This document shows positions 8,097-17,674 of a stretch of DNA of 64,000 bases, piece by piece. The position numbers and the translations under genes were made by a program. Source of the stretch: Arminella tubonensis (GTDB taxonomy: Bacteria; Pseudomonadota; Alphaproteobacteria; Rhizobiales; Rhizobiaceae); assembly GCF_003240585.1 (NCBI RefSeq), contig NZ_PCDP01000033.1, forward strand, positions 56,459 through 120,458. Direction: 5' to 3'. Position 1 is the stretch's first letter; each line of letters begins with the position of its first letter. Below the pieces are notes generated by a model. It ran no database searches and was not told the origin of the DNA. It worked only from the letters and a program-made list of their open reading frames with translations.

Positions 8097-10376
8097 TCAT
8101 CCCTTTGCATTGTCAAGCCAGGCATTACTGGAAGCCACATCGGCATTATCGACCGGCATGAACCACAGTTGAAGCGCCTTGCCGTCGAGCGCGCCGGGCA
8201 CGACGAATTCTACGCCGCCGTCGACGGCATATGCGGTCAATGTCGTGTCCCCGAGCCGGGCGCCGATGATTGAATCCACGTCAAGGCCGGGCAAAGAGAG
8301 ACGCGCGTCCTGTTGGGACCCGCCTTCGAGAATGCAGGCAAAGTAACCTCTGCCAAAATTTATCTGAGCAATCCGACCGATGAAATCCGTGGTCAGAAGG
8401 TGGCCCGCCTCGTTGAAGAGAGAGGTGACGCCAGCGATGGTTCGCAGCGTGACCCGACCGACCGGCGTTAGCAACGGACCGAGGATCACGTCAGCACCAT
8501 CACTGGTGATCGTCCATCCGGTCCAGGGGTCGAAGCCGCAAATCTCCTCGACCGCCATCAGGGGCAGCAGCGCCGACCAGATGTAAAAGGGATCGGTGTC
8601 GCCCTGGTCCATGGCCTCACCGTTGTCCGAATTGTAGTTCTCGGCGGCGATGCGATGTTCTTTCCAGTTCTGCATGAAGAGTTCGTAGCTTTTCCCGGCA
8701 AGTTCGAGGGCGTGCCGATTGAAGCCGTACCGCCTGAGGCCGAGCCAGACCATATAGTTTACGTTCGGCCAGATGCGGCCTCGCCAATAGACGTTCTCGG
8801 CGTGGGAGGGGTCGTCCCGGGTGGAATTCGGCAGGACGAAAGCACCGCCGAACGTTTCGGGATCCGCCAGATGCTCGAGCAACCGTGACGCCTGTTCGGG
8901 GTTCGCCGCGCCGCAAAGCAGGGGATAGAAGGTGGTGGGCGAAAGCGATCGCACGAAGCCCCCCGCGCGTTGCCGATTGGCGAACAGACCCCGGCTCTCA
9001 TCCCATAATTCGCTGCCTATGAGGTTGCGGCTGATGTCAGCCAGTGACGCGAACTCCAACGCGTCTTCCCGGTAGCCAAGGACGCTCGCGATCTTCGACA
9101 GCATCTCTGCGTCAAGAGCCAGGGCGCAGTTAAGACCGAGATCGTAGGTTGAAAGCGTACGGGTGGCGGGATCGTAAGTCGCTTCGTCATGCGTGGCGGA
9201 GTTGTCCATGCCAGTCTCGTTCCGCGCGCCGAAGACCGTCCCCTTGTATAGTCCTTCGCCGACATCGCTTGTGCCGCAGGAGATCAATCCCGATCGATCC
9301 GGATCCCGGTTTTCCCGCCACCAGCGCTGGTTGCGCGCAAGAGCCTGATAGCTCGCCTGAAGCAGCGACTTCTCACCGGTCCGCTGATAGAGCAGCCAGG
9401 CGACGAGCCCGCCATGGGGAGGCTGGCTACGGTCGACCCAGGCGTCGTTCGACGTCACGATGCAGGCGATATTGCCCTGCGGCGTCGCGCCGGCAAGAGC
9501 AACGGACATGTTCTCGCGGGCGACATCGGCATCGAACAGGCCCGCCAGCAGCCCGGCGAAGGTCTGGTCGTTGTACCAGACCGCGAACTCGCCGAGATTC
9601 CATATTCGCGTCACCGCGGTATAGGGCCGGTGGTTGACCCGGTCCCAGATCGTGTTCCAGCCGACGACATCGCGAACAGCATCGAGTGATCCGGCAAACC
9701 GGCCCTGGTGGACCGAAGGCAGCGTCGCGTCGCTCGCGGCCAGGCAAGCGCGCGCCTTGGCGATCGCAAGAGCCTCGGTATCGGCGACGGCCGCCGCATA
9801 GCCTCCCTCGCGCATCATCTCCATGTTGAAGCGCAAACCGAGAACGGGATCGGCGTTGCTGCGCGTGGCGGTGTAGAAATAGCCGTTCGCCTCGAAGTCG
9901 GCCGCAAGCGCGTCGACACTGTCGTGGCCGGTGACCTGGATCGGCGCGTCTCGGGTGACGATCGCAACATGGCGACGGTCGACGCAAACAAGCGCTGCTT
10001 TCTCGACCGGGTCGTATTTGACGGCTTCCCCACCGTCTGCCGAGACTGCCAGCGTCAGCCAGAAGCGCGTGCCCCATTCGCCAAGGGCAGTCGCCTGCCA
10101 GTCGCCGCGTATCGCAAACGGGTCGCCGGACTGTGCACGCAAGCCGATCACCGTGCCGGACAGTTCGGTCTCCAGTTCGATGAGGCGGTTGTCGATCGTA
10201 TGCCGGCCGAAGCGGACCTTGTCGCTCCTTGGCTCGATGAGGCTCGCGCGCCTTGACCGGCTGGAATAGAGCACAGGTGTCACCCTGATGCCGAGGGGAA
10301 GAAAAGTGAGCTCGGCAGGGCGTAGCGACCAGCTGTTCCAGGCTCTATTGAGGGGAATCGTCGAGTGACCGCACAT
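8097..10376 (-). CDS. Glycoside hydrolase, MGH1/GH63-like (alpha/alpha)6 barrel
   Basis: A 759-residue protein, probably cytoplasmic since no signal peptide is seen. After an N-terminal beta-rich region (about residues 1-270) a barrel domain follows. It contains WNLGEFAVWYNDQTFAG, ETGMDNSATHD, STYDLGLNCALALDAEML, YWRGRIWPNVNYMVWLGL and ENYNSDNGEAMDQGDTDPFYIWSA, as in trehalase / mannosylglycerate hydrolase / GH63-type glycosidases. The start at ATG 10376 lies eight bases after the upstream GH106-like gene, behind GGAG. A longer frame would run into that gene. It is the last gene of the nicA-nicB operon. The substrate is unknown. A role in freeing nicotinate from plant sugar conjugates is a hypothesis only. 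Confidence 0.78.
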   Translation of the reverse strand: MCGHSTIPLNRAWNSWSLRPAELTFLPLGIRVTPVLYSSRSRRASLIEPRSDKVRFGRHTIDNRLIELETELSGTVIGLRAQSGDPFAIRGDWQATALGEWGTRFWLTLAVSADGGEAVKYDPVEKAALVCVDRRHVAIVTRDAPIQVTGHDSVDALAADFEANGYFYTATRSNADPVLGLRFNMEMMREGGYAAAVADTEALAIAKARACLAASDATLPSVHQGRFAGSLDAVRDVVGWNTIWDRVNHRPYTAVTRIWNLGEFAVWYNDQTFAGLLAGLFDADVARENMSVALAGATPQGNIACIVTSNDAWVDRSQPPHGGLVAWLLYQRTGEKSLLQASYQALARNQRWWRENRDPDRSGLISCGTSDVGEGLYKGTVFGARNETGMDNSATHDEATYDPATRTLSTYDLGLNCALALDAEMLSKIASVLGYREDALEFASLADISRNLIGSELWDESRGLFANRQRAGGFVRSLSPTTFYPLLCGAANPEQASRLLEHLADPETFGGAFVLPNSTRDDPSHAENVYWRGRIWPNVNYMVWLGLRRYGFNRHALELAGKSYELFMQNWKEHRIAAENYNSDNGEAMDQGDTDPFYIWSALLPLMAVEEICGFDPWTGWTITSDGADVILGPLLTPVGRVTLRTIAGVTSLFNEAGHLLTTDFIGRIAQINFGRGYFACILEGGSQQDARLSLPGLDVDSIIGARLGDTTLTAYAVDGGVEFVVPGALDGKALQLWFMPVDNADVASSNAWLDNAKG

Positions 10377-10384
10377 ATCTGTCT

Positions 10385-13051
10385 CTACTCCACGTTGTCC
10401 GGATAGAAGAAAAGCAATCGAGGCGGCTGCGTCAAGCCGCTTTCGTCGGGCCACGTCGCTCCGGCGTAGGGCGTGCCGGCGTAGTAGCGGTTGGCCGCGG
10501 TATTGGAGACGTCCAGCAGCAGCTGGTGCGCACCAGTCGAAAGCACACCGAAGTCGATGCGAAATGGGGAATGATGGCACGCTCCGACAAGCCGTCCATC
10601 CAGATAGGCCGTCACTGCCACCGAAACGCCCGGAAGGTCAAGAATGACACGGGCAGCCTCGCGCACATTGATCTGGGTGATATAGGAACCCGTGCCTGAG
10701 AAGGACGGAAAGCCCTGCGAATGCCAGCCGGCGTTGACCTGAATAGGTTCAGGCCTGCCCGTCTCGGAAATTTGCAGCGTCCAGTCGTCTTTCAAGATAT
10801 CGACGCGATGGGGCAAGGGCAGGGAGGCTGGAATTGACACCGGTTGCGAGGGCTTTGTAGTATCGGCGCGAACCCGCAGGCAGACGAATTGCTGCGGGTC
10901 AAGTGTGATGCTGAGCGACGAGGCGGTGGCAGCAGTCGTCCGCGTAGCTCCAGCTGCGTCCCAGATCTCGAATTCCAGCTTGGAAATGCCGGCGACCTTG
11001 GCGTTGCTGACGGCGCCGCCATCATTGAACAGGACCACACGCGTCCAGCCGTCGGCGTCGGTACCGATAACGTTTGCAACCGTGCCATCGGACGTCACCG
11101 CAAATTGCGGACGAGGCAGCGAGGCCACGAGGTCGCGCACGGTTTCAGGTGACGGCGCACCGAGGACGATCTCGACATTTTCGACGACGTCATTTGAACC
11201 CGGCTCGCGCGAAAGCCAAACCTTTACCCCCGCGGCCCGAAGGGCGCCTAACGTTTCGGTCAATTCACCGAGTTCGAGGCTGGACAGGGCAGGCATGACG
11301 AGCGCTGCGAAGGTCAGGCCGTTCACGGTGAACGTTCCGCAGCCGAGCTCGGCTTTCGACAGGCTCTTGGCGTCCACGATCATGTGGCCACAGGACAGCG
11401 CCGACAGGTTCCCGCACCAGGCGCCGAAATGGCGGGCGTGCTCATGTCGCGGGCCTTTTTCCCAAGCCGTCCCCAAGGGGTAGAGCACTGCGACGGTCGT
11501 TTGCGGGACGAAGTCCTCGAGAAACGCCGAGAGACGCGAGGTCTCCAGGGACATATGCTGGTGATGCCGCCACCAGGGCTCGAAGTTCAAGCCTGGCGCG
11601 AAGTCGAAACGCGGATTGGAGAAAAGGCGTGAATCGTTGTCGAAGCCATCGGTCTGGTAGAGCCCGTGCATGACAACCTGTCGCGCTCCCGCCATGTGGA
11701 GCCTTACCGATTGCGAGCGCAATGTCGCCGGCGTCAGCTCCCACTGCCCGGCGGCTCGACGTTCGGTGCGAAGGGCGGTGGCATATATTTCGACCATCGT
11801 TCTCGAGCGTCCGTTGGCCCGGGCGACGGAATCTCCGAGCTTCGGCGAAAGCTGGGCGAAGAAATTGTTCGCATCGACGGCAGTTTCGTCGCGCAGGGCA
11901 TCCAGACCGAAGAAGTCGACGGCGGGAGCCACGCGCGGATCGATGGAGGTAAATCCGGCGTTGAGATCGAAGCTGCCAACGTGCGGCAGGATTTCATGGC
12001 CCGTGAGGCGCAGATCGTGGTTGCTGCAGAACACCTTTATCGGCCGGAAGAACGACTGGTAGATCAGGTTGATGTAGGTTTCGTAGAACTTGGTTCTGAG
12101 CACACCCGTATCGGGGCCGACGTCGTAGAGAAGCGAGAGCAGGACGATCGAGATCGGGCAGTCACTTGCGACCTCGGCCTTCTGCATCAGATCCGGAGAA
12201 TGCAGCAGGCTGTTTGCGAGGTTTCCTTCAATTTCGGCCCATTTGTAGAAGCCGGGCGCCGGCTGGTCAAAGAACAGGAACTGTAATGTTTCAGGGATCA
12301 GCTGCCCAAGCGCGCTCGCATAAGGCTCCAGGCCGACTTCGACGAAACGTGCCCCGACCTCCGGGAGCAGATAGTTGGGAAGCCGCGATGTCAGGCAGGT
12401 TGCCGACAGGAAAACCGTGAGGCGATAGCCGTCCTCGACCTCGCAGGCTGCGGAAAACTCGCACCCGTTTTCGACCCCGGCGATCGTCACCAAGGAGGTC
12501 ACGTCGCAGATATTGTCGGGGCTCGTCGTTCCGTCCGGATGAAGGGTGGCCGCGACAATTTCCCAATTTCCGAACCGAGCTTCGCCGCCCTCGTAGAGCC
12601 AATCGGCAATATCTGGCCCCATCGCCGCGATGATCGGAGCGACGACAGAGGTTATGGCCCCGGTCCTGCTATCGCTCGTCGCCCAGAAGAGATGTCTCTC
12701 CCGCAGACGATCGGCATTTTCTACCGTGAGGCCCGCAGCCTGGCCACTTGCCCAGTTGTAATCGTCGTATAGTCCTGCGACCAAGCCGAGCTCGGCCATG
12801 ATCGACACAGCCTCGGCGTAGCGTTTGAGAAATGCCGGCGACATATAGAGCGAGCGCGGGAAGGCGAGGCGGGTCTGGATGAGGATGGTGCCATAACCCT
12901 TCTCTGCGAAATCCGCGAGTTGGGTGGTCATCTCTTCCGTGGACGGCAGCGAATGCCAGAACCAGTAGGCCGCGGGGCGGAACCGGGCGCATGGATTGGC
13001 AAACCACCCGTCGGCAGGCACAGTTCTCTCAACGCGCGCTTCGCCCTTCAT
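10385..13051 (-). CDS. GH106-like glycoside hydrolase
   Basis: An 888-residue protein without an obvious signal peptide. The N-terminal part (NPCARFRPAAYWFWHSLPS, GYGTILIQTRLAFPRSLYMS, LGLVAGLYDDYNWASGQAAG) has the look of a TIM-barrel related to GH106 alpha-L-rhamnosidase-type enzymes. Later there is LNFEPWWRHHQHMSLETSRLS and a C-terminal jelly-roll sugar-binding-like domain (about residues 790-880). The ATG at 13051 overlaps the nicB stop in an ATGA, so it is translationally coupled to nicotinate dehydrogenase. A GTG start four codons earlier is possible. The family call rests on general pattern, so the exact family and the cleaved sugar are uncertain. Confidence 0.7.
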   Translation of the reverse strand: MKGEARVERTVPADGWFANPCARFRPAAYWFWHSLPSTEEMTTQLADFAEKGYGTILIQTRLAFPRSLYMSPAFLKRYAEAVSIMAELGLVAGLYDDYNWASGQAAGLTVENADRLRERHLFWATSDSRTGAITSVVAPIIAAMGPDIADWLYEGGEARFGNWEIVAATLHPDGTTSPDNICDVTSLVTIAGVENGCEFSAACEVEDGYRLTVFLSATCLTSRLPNYLLPEVGARFVEVGLEPYASALGQLIPETLQFLFFDQPAPGFYKWAEIEGNLANSLLHSPDLMQKAEVASDCPISIVLLSLLYDVGPDTGVLRTKFYETYINLIYQSFFRPIKVFCSNHDLRLTGHEILPHVGSFDLNAGFTSIDPRVAPAVDFFGLDALRDETAVDANNFFAQLSPKLGDSVARANGRSRTMVEIYATALRTERRAAGQWELTPATLRSQSVRLHMAGARQVVMHGLYQTDGFDNDSRLFSNPRFDFAPGLNFEPWWRHHQHMSLETSRLSAFLEDFVPQTTVAVLYPLGTAWEKGPRHEHARHFGAWCGNLSALSCGHMIVDAKSLSKAELGCGTFTVNGLTFAALVMPALSSLELGELTETLGALRAAGVKVWLSREPGSNDVVENVEIVLGAPSPETVRDLVASLPRPQFAVTSDGTVANVIGTDADGWTRVVLFNDGGAVSNAKVAGISKLEFEIWDAAGATRTTAATASSLSITLDPQQFVCLRVRADTTKPSQPVSIPASLPLPHRVDILKDDWTLQISETGRPEPIQVNAGWHSQGFPSFSGTGSYITQINVREAARVILDLPGVSVAVTAYLDGRLVGACHHSPFRIDFGVLSTGAHQLLLDVSNTAANRYYAGTPYAGATWPDESGLTQPPRLLFFYPDNVE

Positions 13052-16000
13052 GGTCCGGCCCACTCCGGATGGGAAATGTCGCGAGCCGCGGCCGCCGCCC
13101 GGGCAAGGTCCTCCCAGGCCGGTTTGTCGGGCGCAAAGCGCGCGCGCAAATAGGCCGCCAGATCCGCAAGCTGTTTGTCATTATAGCTTGCCGCATAGGA
13201 GGGCATGGACATGACTTCCGCATTTTCCTTCGAGAGCAGTGCCGGGGCGTTGGCGCCTTGGAGGATGGCCTGCAGGACGTTGTCGGGCCGCGTGGCGTGG
13301 ATCGCCGAGTTGAGCGCCAGCTGTGAGATCGTCGACTGCGTCTCATGGCAAGCAGTGCAGGCGGCCTTAAACATTCTCGCTCCCCGCGGCGCGATCCTTG
13401 CCGCCGTTTCCCGCGCCGCATCGGAAGACGCAAGCGCCGCCGATCGCTGCCGCGCCGCGTCCGCCTCCGACGTTGGATTGAGATCGGCGAGATAGGTTGC
13501 CATTGCTCTTATGTCGTCGTCCGGAAGCGCTGCCATCGACTTTACGACGGCCGCCATCGGTCCGCCGGCACCCCCATGTCCGTCGACCGCACCCCGGCGC
13601 AAATAGGAGAAAAGCGCATCTTCGCTCCATCCGACCGGCGTCATGCTACTGCCGTTGAGCGCCGGAGCATGCCAACCGTCTGCGAAGCCGCCGGCAAAAT
13701 GGGAGAGACCGCCAATCTCTGCGCCCAGCGCATTTCGCGGACTATGGCAGGCAGAACAATGTCCCAGCGTCTCGACCAGATAGGCCCCGCGGTTCCAGGC
13801 CGTGCTTTTCTCTGCGTTGGGCTTCAGGGGATTTGCGCCCGCAAACAACGAGTTCCAAACGGACATCAGCGAGCGGAAGTTGAAAGGAAACCGGAGCCGG
13901 GACGGCGGCGCGGGTTTTGCCACTGGGGCCTGTGCCATCAGAAAAGCGTAGAGAGCCTGCAGATCGGCATCATGTGCGCCTGAAAAGGACGGGTAAGGAT
14001 GGACTGGATAAAGATGATGCCCGTCGCGGCTCACGCCGTTGCGCATTGCGCGTTCGAAAGCCGGGTAGGACCATGCTCCGATACCGCTTGCCTCGTCCGA
14101 GGAGATATTTGTGGCATAGACGGTGCCGAAAGGTGTTTCAAATGGTCTGCCACCGGCAAACGGCGTTCCGTCTTCGCCCGTATGGCAGACGTTGCAGGCG
14201 CCCGCAGCTGCGGCCAGCCGACCCTTTTCGATGGTTGCCGGGCTGAAAGTGTCAAAAGTCGGTCGGGTGATTTCGGGGTAGGCGCCGCGCCATGGCGATG
14301 CCGTCAATATGCCCCCGGCAACGATGCTCGCGCAAATCCCGCCGATGCCGGCAAGGACCGAGCCACGGCGCCAAACCGATGGACGTTCGGGCTTTGCGGC
14401 CGGCAATGTCGGCTGGATTCGGCGCTCTCCCAGTGCTGCGAGAACCCGTTCGGGCGTCAGAGGCAGTTCCCGGAAGCGGATTCCGGTCGCGTCGAAGACT
14501 GCATTGACAATGGCTGCGGCGCTCGGGACCGACGCGGATTCGCCGGCGCCGCGCGGCTCCTCGTTTTGCCGCGGCATCATCAGGACGTCGATCTCAGGGA
14601 GTTCCTGGAACGTCAGAATGGGATAGCTTCCCCACTCCGAACTCTCGACGGCGATATCCGTGAAGGAGACCTGTTCCTTGAGGACGCGGCTCGTCGACTG
14701 GATGACGTTGCCATGGATCTGATGCCTGACCCCGTCCGGATTGATCATCAGGCCGGAGTCCTGACCAACCGTCACGCGCGTCACGGTAATCTCGCCGGTC
14801 CTCCGGTTGACGGCGACGTCGGCAACCCAGGCCGACCACGCTGCCGGCGTTCCGGGAAATTTGCCGTGGACATAAAGCGCATAGGCAAAGCCGCGGCCAT
14901 AGAGCAGGTCGCCTTCGCTTCCCATCGTCCCCGTCGTTGTACGAGGCGCCCATCCTGCCCGCTCCGTGACGGCCCGAACAAGGTCCACGGCGCGCGGATC
15001 CTTCAAATAGCGAAGACGGTATTCGACCGGATCGACACCGGCGGCAAAGGCCAGTTCGTCGATATAGCTCTCGTGGGCAAAACTGTTCGGCAGGGCCGAG
15101 ACGCCCCGGAACCACGATGCCCGCGCAATCGGCGGCATGTCGTGGACGGTGATGCGCATGTTGCTGAAGGCATAGGGCGGGATCGCCGTCCGGTCGCCCA
15201 TGTCAAGGGCCGCGCCCTTGTTCGACACCTTGCCGGTCAGGATGAGCGCGAGCGTCGGCGCGAGGTTGGACGGGTAGCTGCTCTCGAAATCATAGGCTGC
15301 GGGTCCGCCTTCGAGGTCGAGCCCACCCCTGACGTCGACCACCTGGCCGGCCCCTTTCGGCTCCCACCCGTTTTCCTGCTCTCTCGTGAGCTGGACACGG
15401 ACGGGTCGTCCCACCGCGCGCGAAAGCAGGGCTGCGTCCGCTGTCACGTCATCGGCGCAGTTGCGTCCGTAGCAGCCGGCGGCCTCGAGACGTTCGACGG
15501 TCACTGCGTCTTCGGGCATGTCCATCAGCAAAGCGAGGTCGCGTCGCATGGAAAAGGGGTTTTGTGTTCCCGACCAGACGACGAGCCTTTCCGCGCTCCA
15601 ATCGGCAACCGCGCATGAAGGTCCGATCGAGGCATGCATCTGAAAAGGCCAGACGTAGCTTCGATCGAAACGTGGCGCCGCACCTTCCAGGGCGAGTTCA
15701 ACGTTGCCCTGGTCGGCCAGCACGCGTGCCGTCGCGGGATTGTCGCGGATTGCCTGCTCGGGATTGTTAAGGTCCGCAAGCAGCGGCGGATCACGCCACA
15801 TCACCTTGAGCCGCTCGGCCGCGGCCGCGGCGTTCTCTTCCCGTGTCGCCACGATCCCGATGAAATCGCCGATCGCCACCAGAGCGACAATTCCGTCTAT
15901 TCCCTCGATCGACCGTTCGTCGATGCTGATCAGGCTGTGGCCGACATGGTCTCCGCTGTCGAAGCCGATGTAGGGAGGGCGCACGACCCGGCCATGAAGC

Positions 16001-16611
16001 ATCTCCGCGAGGCGCACGTCGTGGACATAGTTCCACGTGCCTGTCGCCTTTGCTGCAATGTCGTTGCGGGGTTGCGGCTTGCCGACAATGCGGTAGGTAT
16101 CCACGGTCTTGACCGTGACGGATGGGTCGATTTCGATGCGGACGTGTCGACCGGCAATCAGCTCCCCCATACCGATCGACCAATTTGCCGGCGATTGCGG
16201 CCGGATCACGCCATCCTCGATCGTAAGCAAAGCCGGATCGATCGCATGCAGGCGGGCCGCCTGTTCAAGCAGATATCGCCGTGCGGTCGCGGCGGCCTGG
16301 CGCAGCGGCACAGCACTCACCTGTATCGTCTCACTGGCGATCGTGGCCCCTTGGTCCGGCGCGATGGTGGTTGTTCCAAGAACCACGCGCACCTGGTCGA
16401 AACCGACATCCAGCTCCTCGGCGACAATCTGCGCCAGCGATGTCCTGATACCGGTTCCAAGATCGACATGGCCGTTCAGCGCGGTGGCGGTGCCATCGGG
16501 AAAAACCGCAAGAAATATGTCCGGATCGCCCCCGCCGCGGGATCTGACGACGAGCAGAATTTCTTTTGATGAGAGGTATTGCGAGCGCGGAATGTCCTGA
16601 GTGGTGGTCAT
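13048..16611 (-). CDS. nicB: Nicotinate dehydrogenase subunit B (molybdopterin hydroxylase fused to triheme cytochrome c)
   Basis: A 1187-residue protein, about the length of Pseudomonas putida NicB. The first ~730 residues are an aldehyde oxidase/xanthine dehydrogenase-type molybdopterin domain (LGTGIRTSLAQIVAEEL, GVSALPNSFAHESYIDELA, VTVGQDSGLMINPDGVRHQI, RGAGESASVPSAAAIVNAVF). A single membrane segment follows near residue 740-760. Three CxxCH haem c motifs come next: CNVCH near 800, CSACH near 945 and CTACH near 1085. With NicA it hydroxylates nicotinate at C6, passing electrons to its haems and the respiratory chain. The start at 16611 overlaps the nicA stop (ATGA). The cytochrome domains should lie in the periplasm; the topology of the molybdenum domain is not settled by sequence alone. 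Confidence 0.9.
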   Translation of the reverse strand: MTTTQDIPRSQYLSSKEILLVVRSRGGGDPDIFLAVFPDGTATALNGHVDLGTGIRTSLAQIVAEELDVGFDQVRVVLGTTTIAPDQGATIASETIQVSAVPLRQAAATARRYLLEQAARLHAIDPALLTIEDGVIRPQSPANWSIGMGELIAGRHVRIEIDPSVTVKTVDTYRIVGKPQPRNDIAAKATGTWNYVHDVRLAEMLHGRVVRPPYIGFDSGDHVGHSLISIDERSIEGIDGIVALVAIGDFIGIVATREENAAAAAERLKVMWRDPPLLADLNNPEQAIRDNPATARVLADQGNVELALEGAAPRFDRSYVWPFQMHASIGPSCAVADWSAERLVVWSGTQNPFSMRRDLALLMDMPEDAVTVERLEAAGCYGRNCADDVTADAALLSRAVGRPVRVQLTREQENGWEPKGAGQVVDVRGGLDLEGGPAAYDFESSYPSNLAPTLALILTGKVSNKGAALDMGDRTAIPPYAFSNMRITVHDMPPIARASWFRGVSALPNSFAHESYIDELAFAAGVDPVEYRLRYLKDPRAVDLVRAVTERAGWAPRTTTGTMGSEGDLLYGRGFAYALYVHGKFPGTPAAWSAWVADVAVNRRTGEITVTRVTVGQDSGLMINPDGVRHQIHGNVIQSTSRVLKEQVSFTDIAVESSEWGSYPILTFQELPEIDVLMMPRQNEEPRGAGESASVPSAAAIVNAVFDATGIRFRELPLTPERVLAALGERRIQPTLPAAKPERPSVWRRGSVLAGIGGICASIVAGGILTASPWRGAYPEITRPTFDTFSPATIEKGRLAAAAGACNVCHTGEDGTPFAGGRPFETPFGTVYATNISSDEASGIGAWSYPAFERAMRNGVSRDGHHLYPVHPYPSFSGAHDADLQALYAFLMAQAPVAKPAPPSRLRFPFNFRSLMSVWNSLFAGANPLKPNAEKSTAWNRGAYLVETLGHCSACHSPRNALGAEIGGLSHFAGGFADGWHAPALNGSSMTPVGWSEDALFSYLRRGAVDGHGGAGGPMAAVVKSMAALPDDDIRAMATYLADLNPTSEADAARQRSAALASSDAARETAARIAPRGARMFKAACTACHETQSTISQLALNSAIHATRPDNVLQAILQGANAPALLSKENAEVMSMPSYAASYNDKQLADLAAYLRARFAPDKPAWEDLARAAAAARDISHPEWAGP

Positions 16612-17108
16612 GCGCTTCCTCCGCCGGCAGATGGACCCTTGGAGAGTGTATCGCGAGCTCTCCTTACAGCGGCAAGAATTTCCACGTGGGTTCCGCATCG
16701 ACAGAGATGATGACCAAGCGCTCTTCGTATATCGGCCTCGCTTGCATCGGGCTTTTCAGTCAGGAGAGCGGTCGCCGCGACGATCATGCCGTTCAGGCAG
16801 TATCCGCACTGGGCGGCCTGTTCTTTCACGAAGGCGTCCTGAACGAAATGCATGCGCTCGACCGTCCCCAGGCCCTCGAGGGTCACAATTCGTTTTCCTT
16901 CGACGGCGCCTATCTCGACAGTGCACGAACGCACGGAGCGTCCGTCAACAAGAATGGCACAGGCGCCGCATTCGCCAAGGCCACAGCCGTATTTGGGACC
17001 GTTAAGACCGAGATCGTTTCGAAGAACGAAGAGGAGAAGGGTTTTCGGAGAAAGTTCAATGAGGTGCTTGGCGCCGTTTACGTCGAGAGTAATCGCCTGA
17101 GGTCGCAT
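16608..17108 (-). CDS. nicA: Nicotinate dehydrogenase subunit A (2Fe-2S)
   Basis: A 166-residue ferredoxin-type subunit of molybdenum hydroxylases. The plant-type cluster is GCGLGECGACAILVDG with a fourth Cys in VRSCTV, and the second cluster is QCGYCLNGM...CRCGTH. GGGAG precedes the ATG at 17108; a TTG start five codons earlier is weaker. It forms the electron conduit between the molybdopterin site and the cytochrome tail of NicB. Regulator site D lies 140 bases upstream. It is the first gene of nicA-nicB-GH106-GH63, all coupled or tightly packed. Confidence 0.92.
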   Translation of the reverse strand: MRPQAITLDVNGAKHLIELSPKTLLLFVLRNDLGLNGPKYGCGLGECGACAILVDGRSVRSCTVEIGAVEGKRIVTLEGLGTVERMHFVQDAFVKEQAAQCGYCLNGMIVAATALLTEKPDASEADIRRALGHHLCRCGTHVEILAAVRRARDTLSKGPSAGGGSA

Positions 17109-17247
17109 CAGAAGCTCCCGCAAGGCGCGGCGTCAGGCATCGACGATGTGCCGCTGCAGGTTGAATCCTCAGCTGGCCGGTCCCCCACGCGTTCACGCCC
17201 CTCGAAGGCATACATTCATCTATCCCCTGGAGGCGTTGGCGCCTCTT

Positions 17248-17265
17248 CATTTGTGTACGAATGAT
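17248..17265. promoter_or_regulatory. Putative NicR-type operator, site D
   Basis: TCATTTGTGTACGAATGA, an inverted repeat with arms TCATTnGT/ACnAATGA. It lies upstream of nicA and matches sites A, B and C over the 15-base core, so it probably controls the nicAB-glycosidase operon. Confidence 0.75.
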
Positions 17266-17674
17266 TGCCGGGCGGCATCGATCTGTCAACTATGAAACAG
17301 CATCCAAGCGCGCGCCTTAAGGCGGGTCGATGATCGACTGAAACCCCTCTCTGTCTCCATGATTAAGGATGAATGATGGCCGACACCGATCGTGACACCA
17401 GCACATTTTCAGAAATGATGCGAAAACAAGGCGATGGGATTGTTCGCTGCAGAGCGCCCCTTGTACACTGTTGCGCCGTGGACGTTGAATCGCCAGGATA
17501 ATTGGTGGAGCCTTTATTGGCTCATCTCTTCAGGAAGAATTAAATCTATTAGTTAATAGATGGTCGTTGGATGCCGACAAGATTAATAGAATTTTAATTC
17601 TTATACGCACCCTGCGAAGTCAAAATTGTCAAACGGACACCTAGTAATTCCTGTATCAAATCCACGAGGAAGAC
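17266..17674. other. Intergenic region between nicA and the chemoreceptor gene
   Basis: About 400 bases, clearly more AT-rich towards the right. It must hold the chemoreceptor promoter. It contains a perfect inverted repeat (17544-17561) and a 42-codon open frame at 17373-17501 with no recognisable protein features. No further operator copy was seen in it. Confidence 0.6.
17544..17561. repeat. Perfect 8-base inverted repeat upstream of the chemoreceptor
   Basis: ATCTATTAGTTAATAGAT: two perfect 8-base arms around GT, 113 bases before the chemoreceptor ATG. It is too AT-rich for a strong terminator and looks more like a protein-binding site. The binding factor is unknown. Confidence 0.5.

Noticed and set aside
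13999..15618. A 539-codon plus-strand frame antisense to nicB.
   Set aside because: Antisense shadow of the molybdopterin domain; composition is biased to Arg, Ala and Gly and no domain is recognisable.
17373..17501. A 42-codon open frame starting MMADTDRDTST between nicA and the chemoreceptor gene.
   Set aside because: No family resemblance, signal peptide or conserved pattern and no clear ribosome binding site; frames of this size arise by chance.
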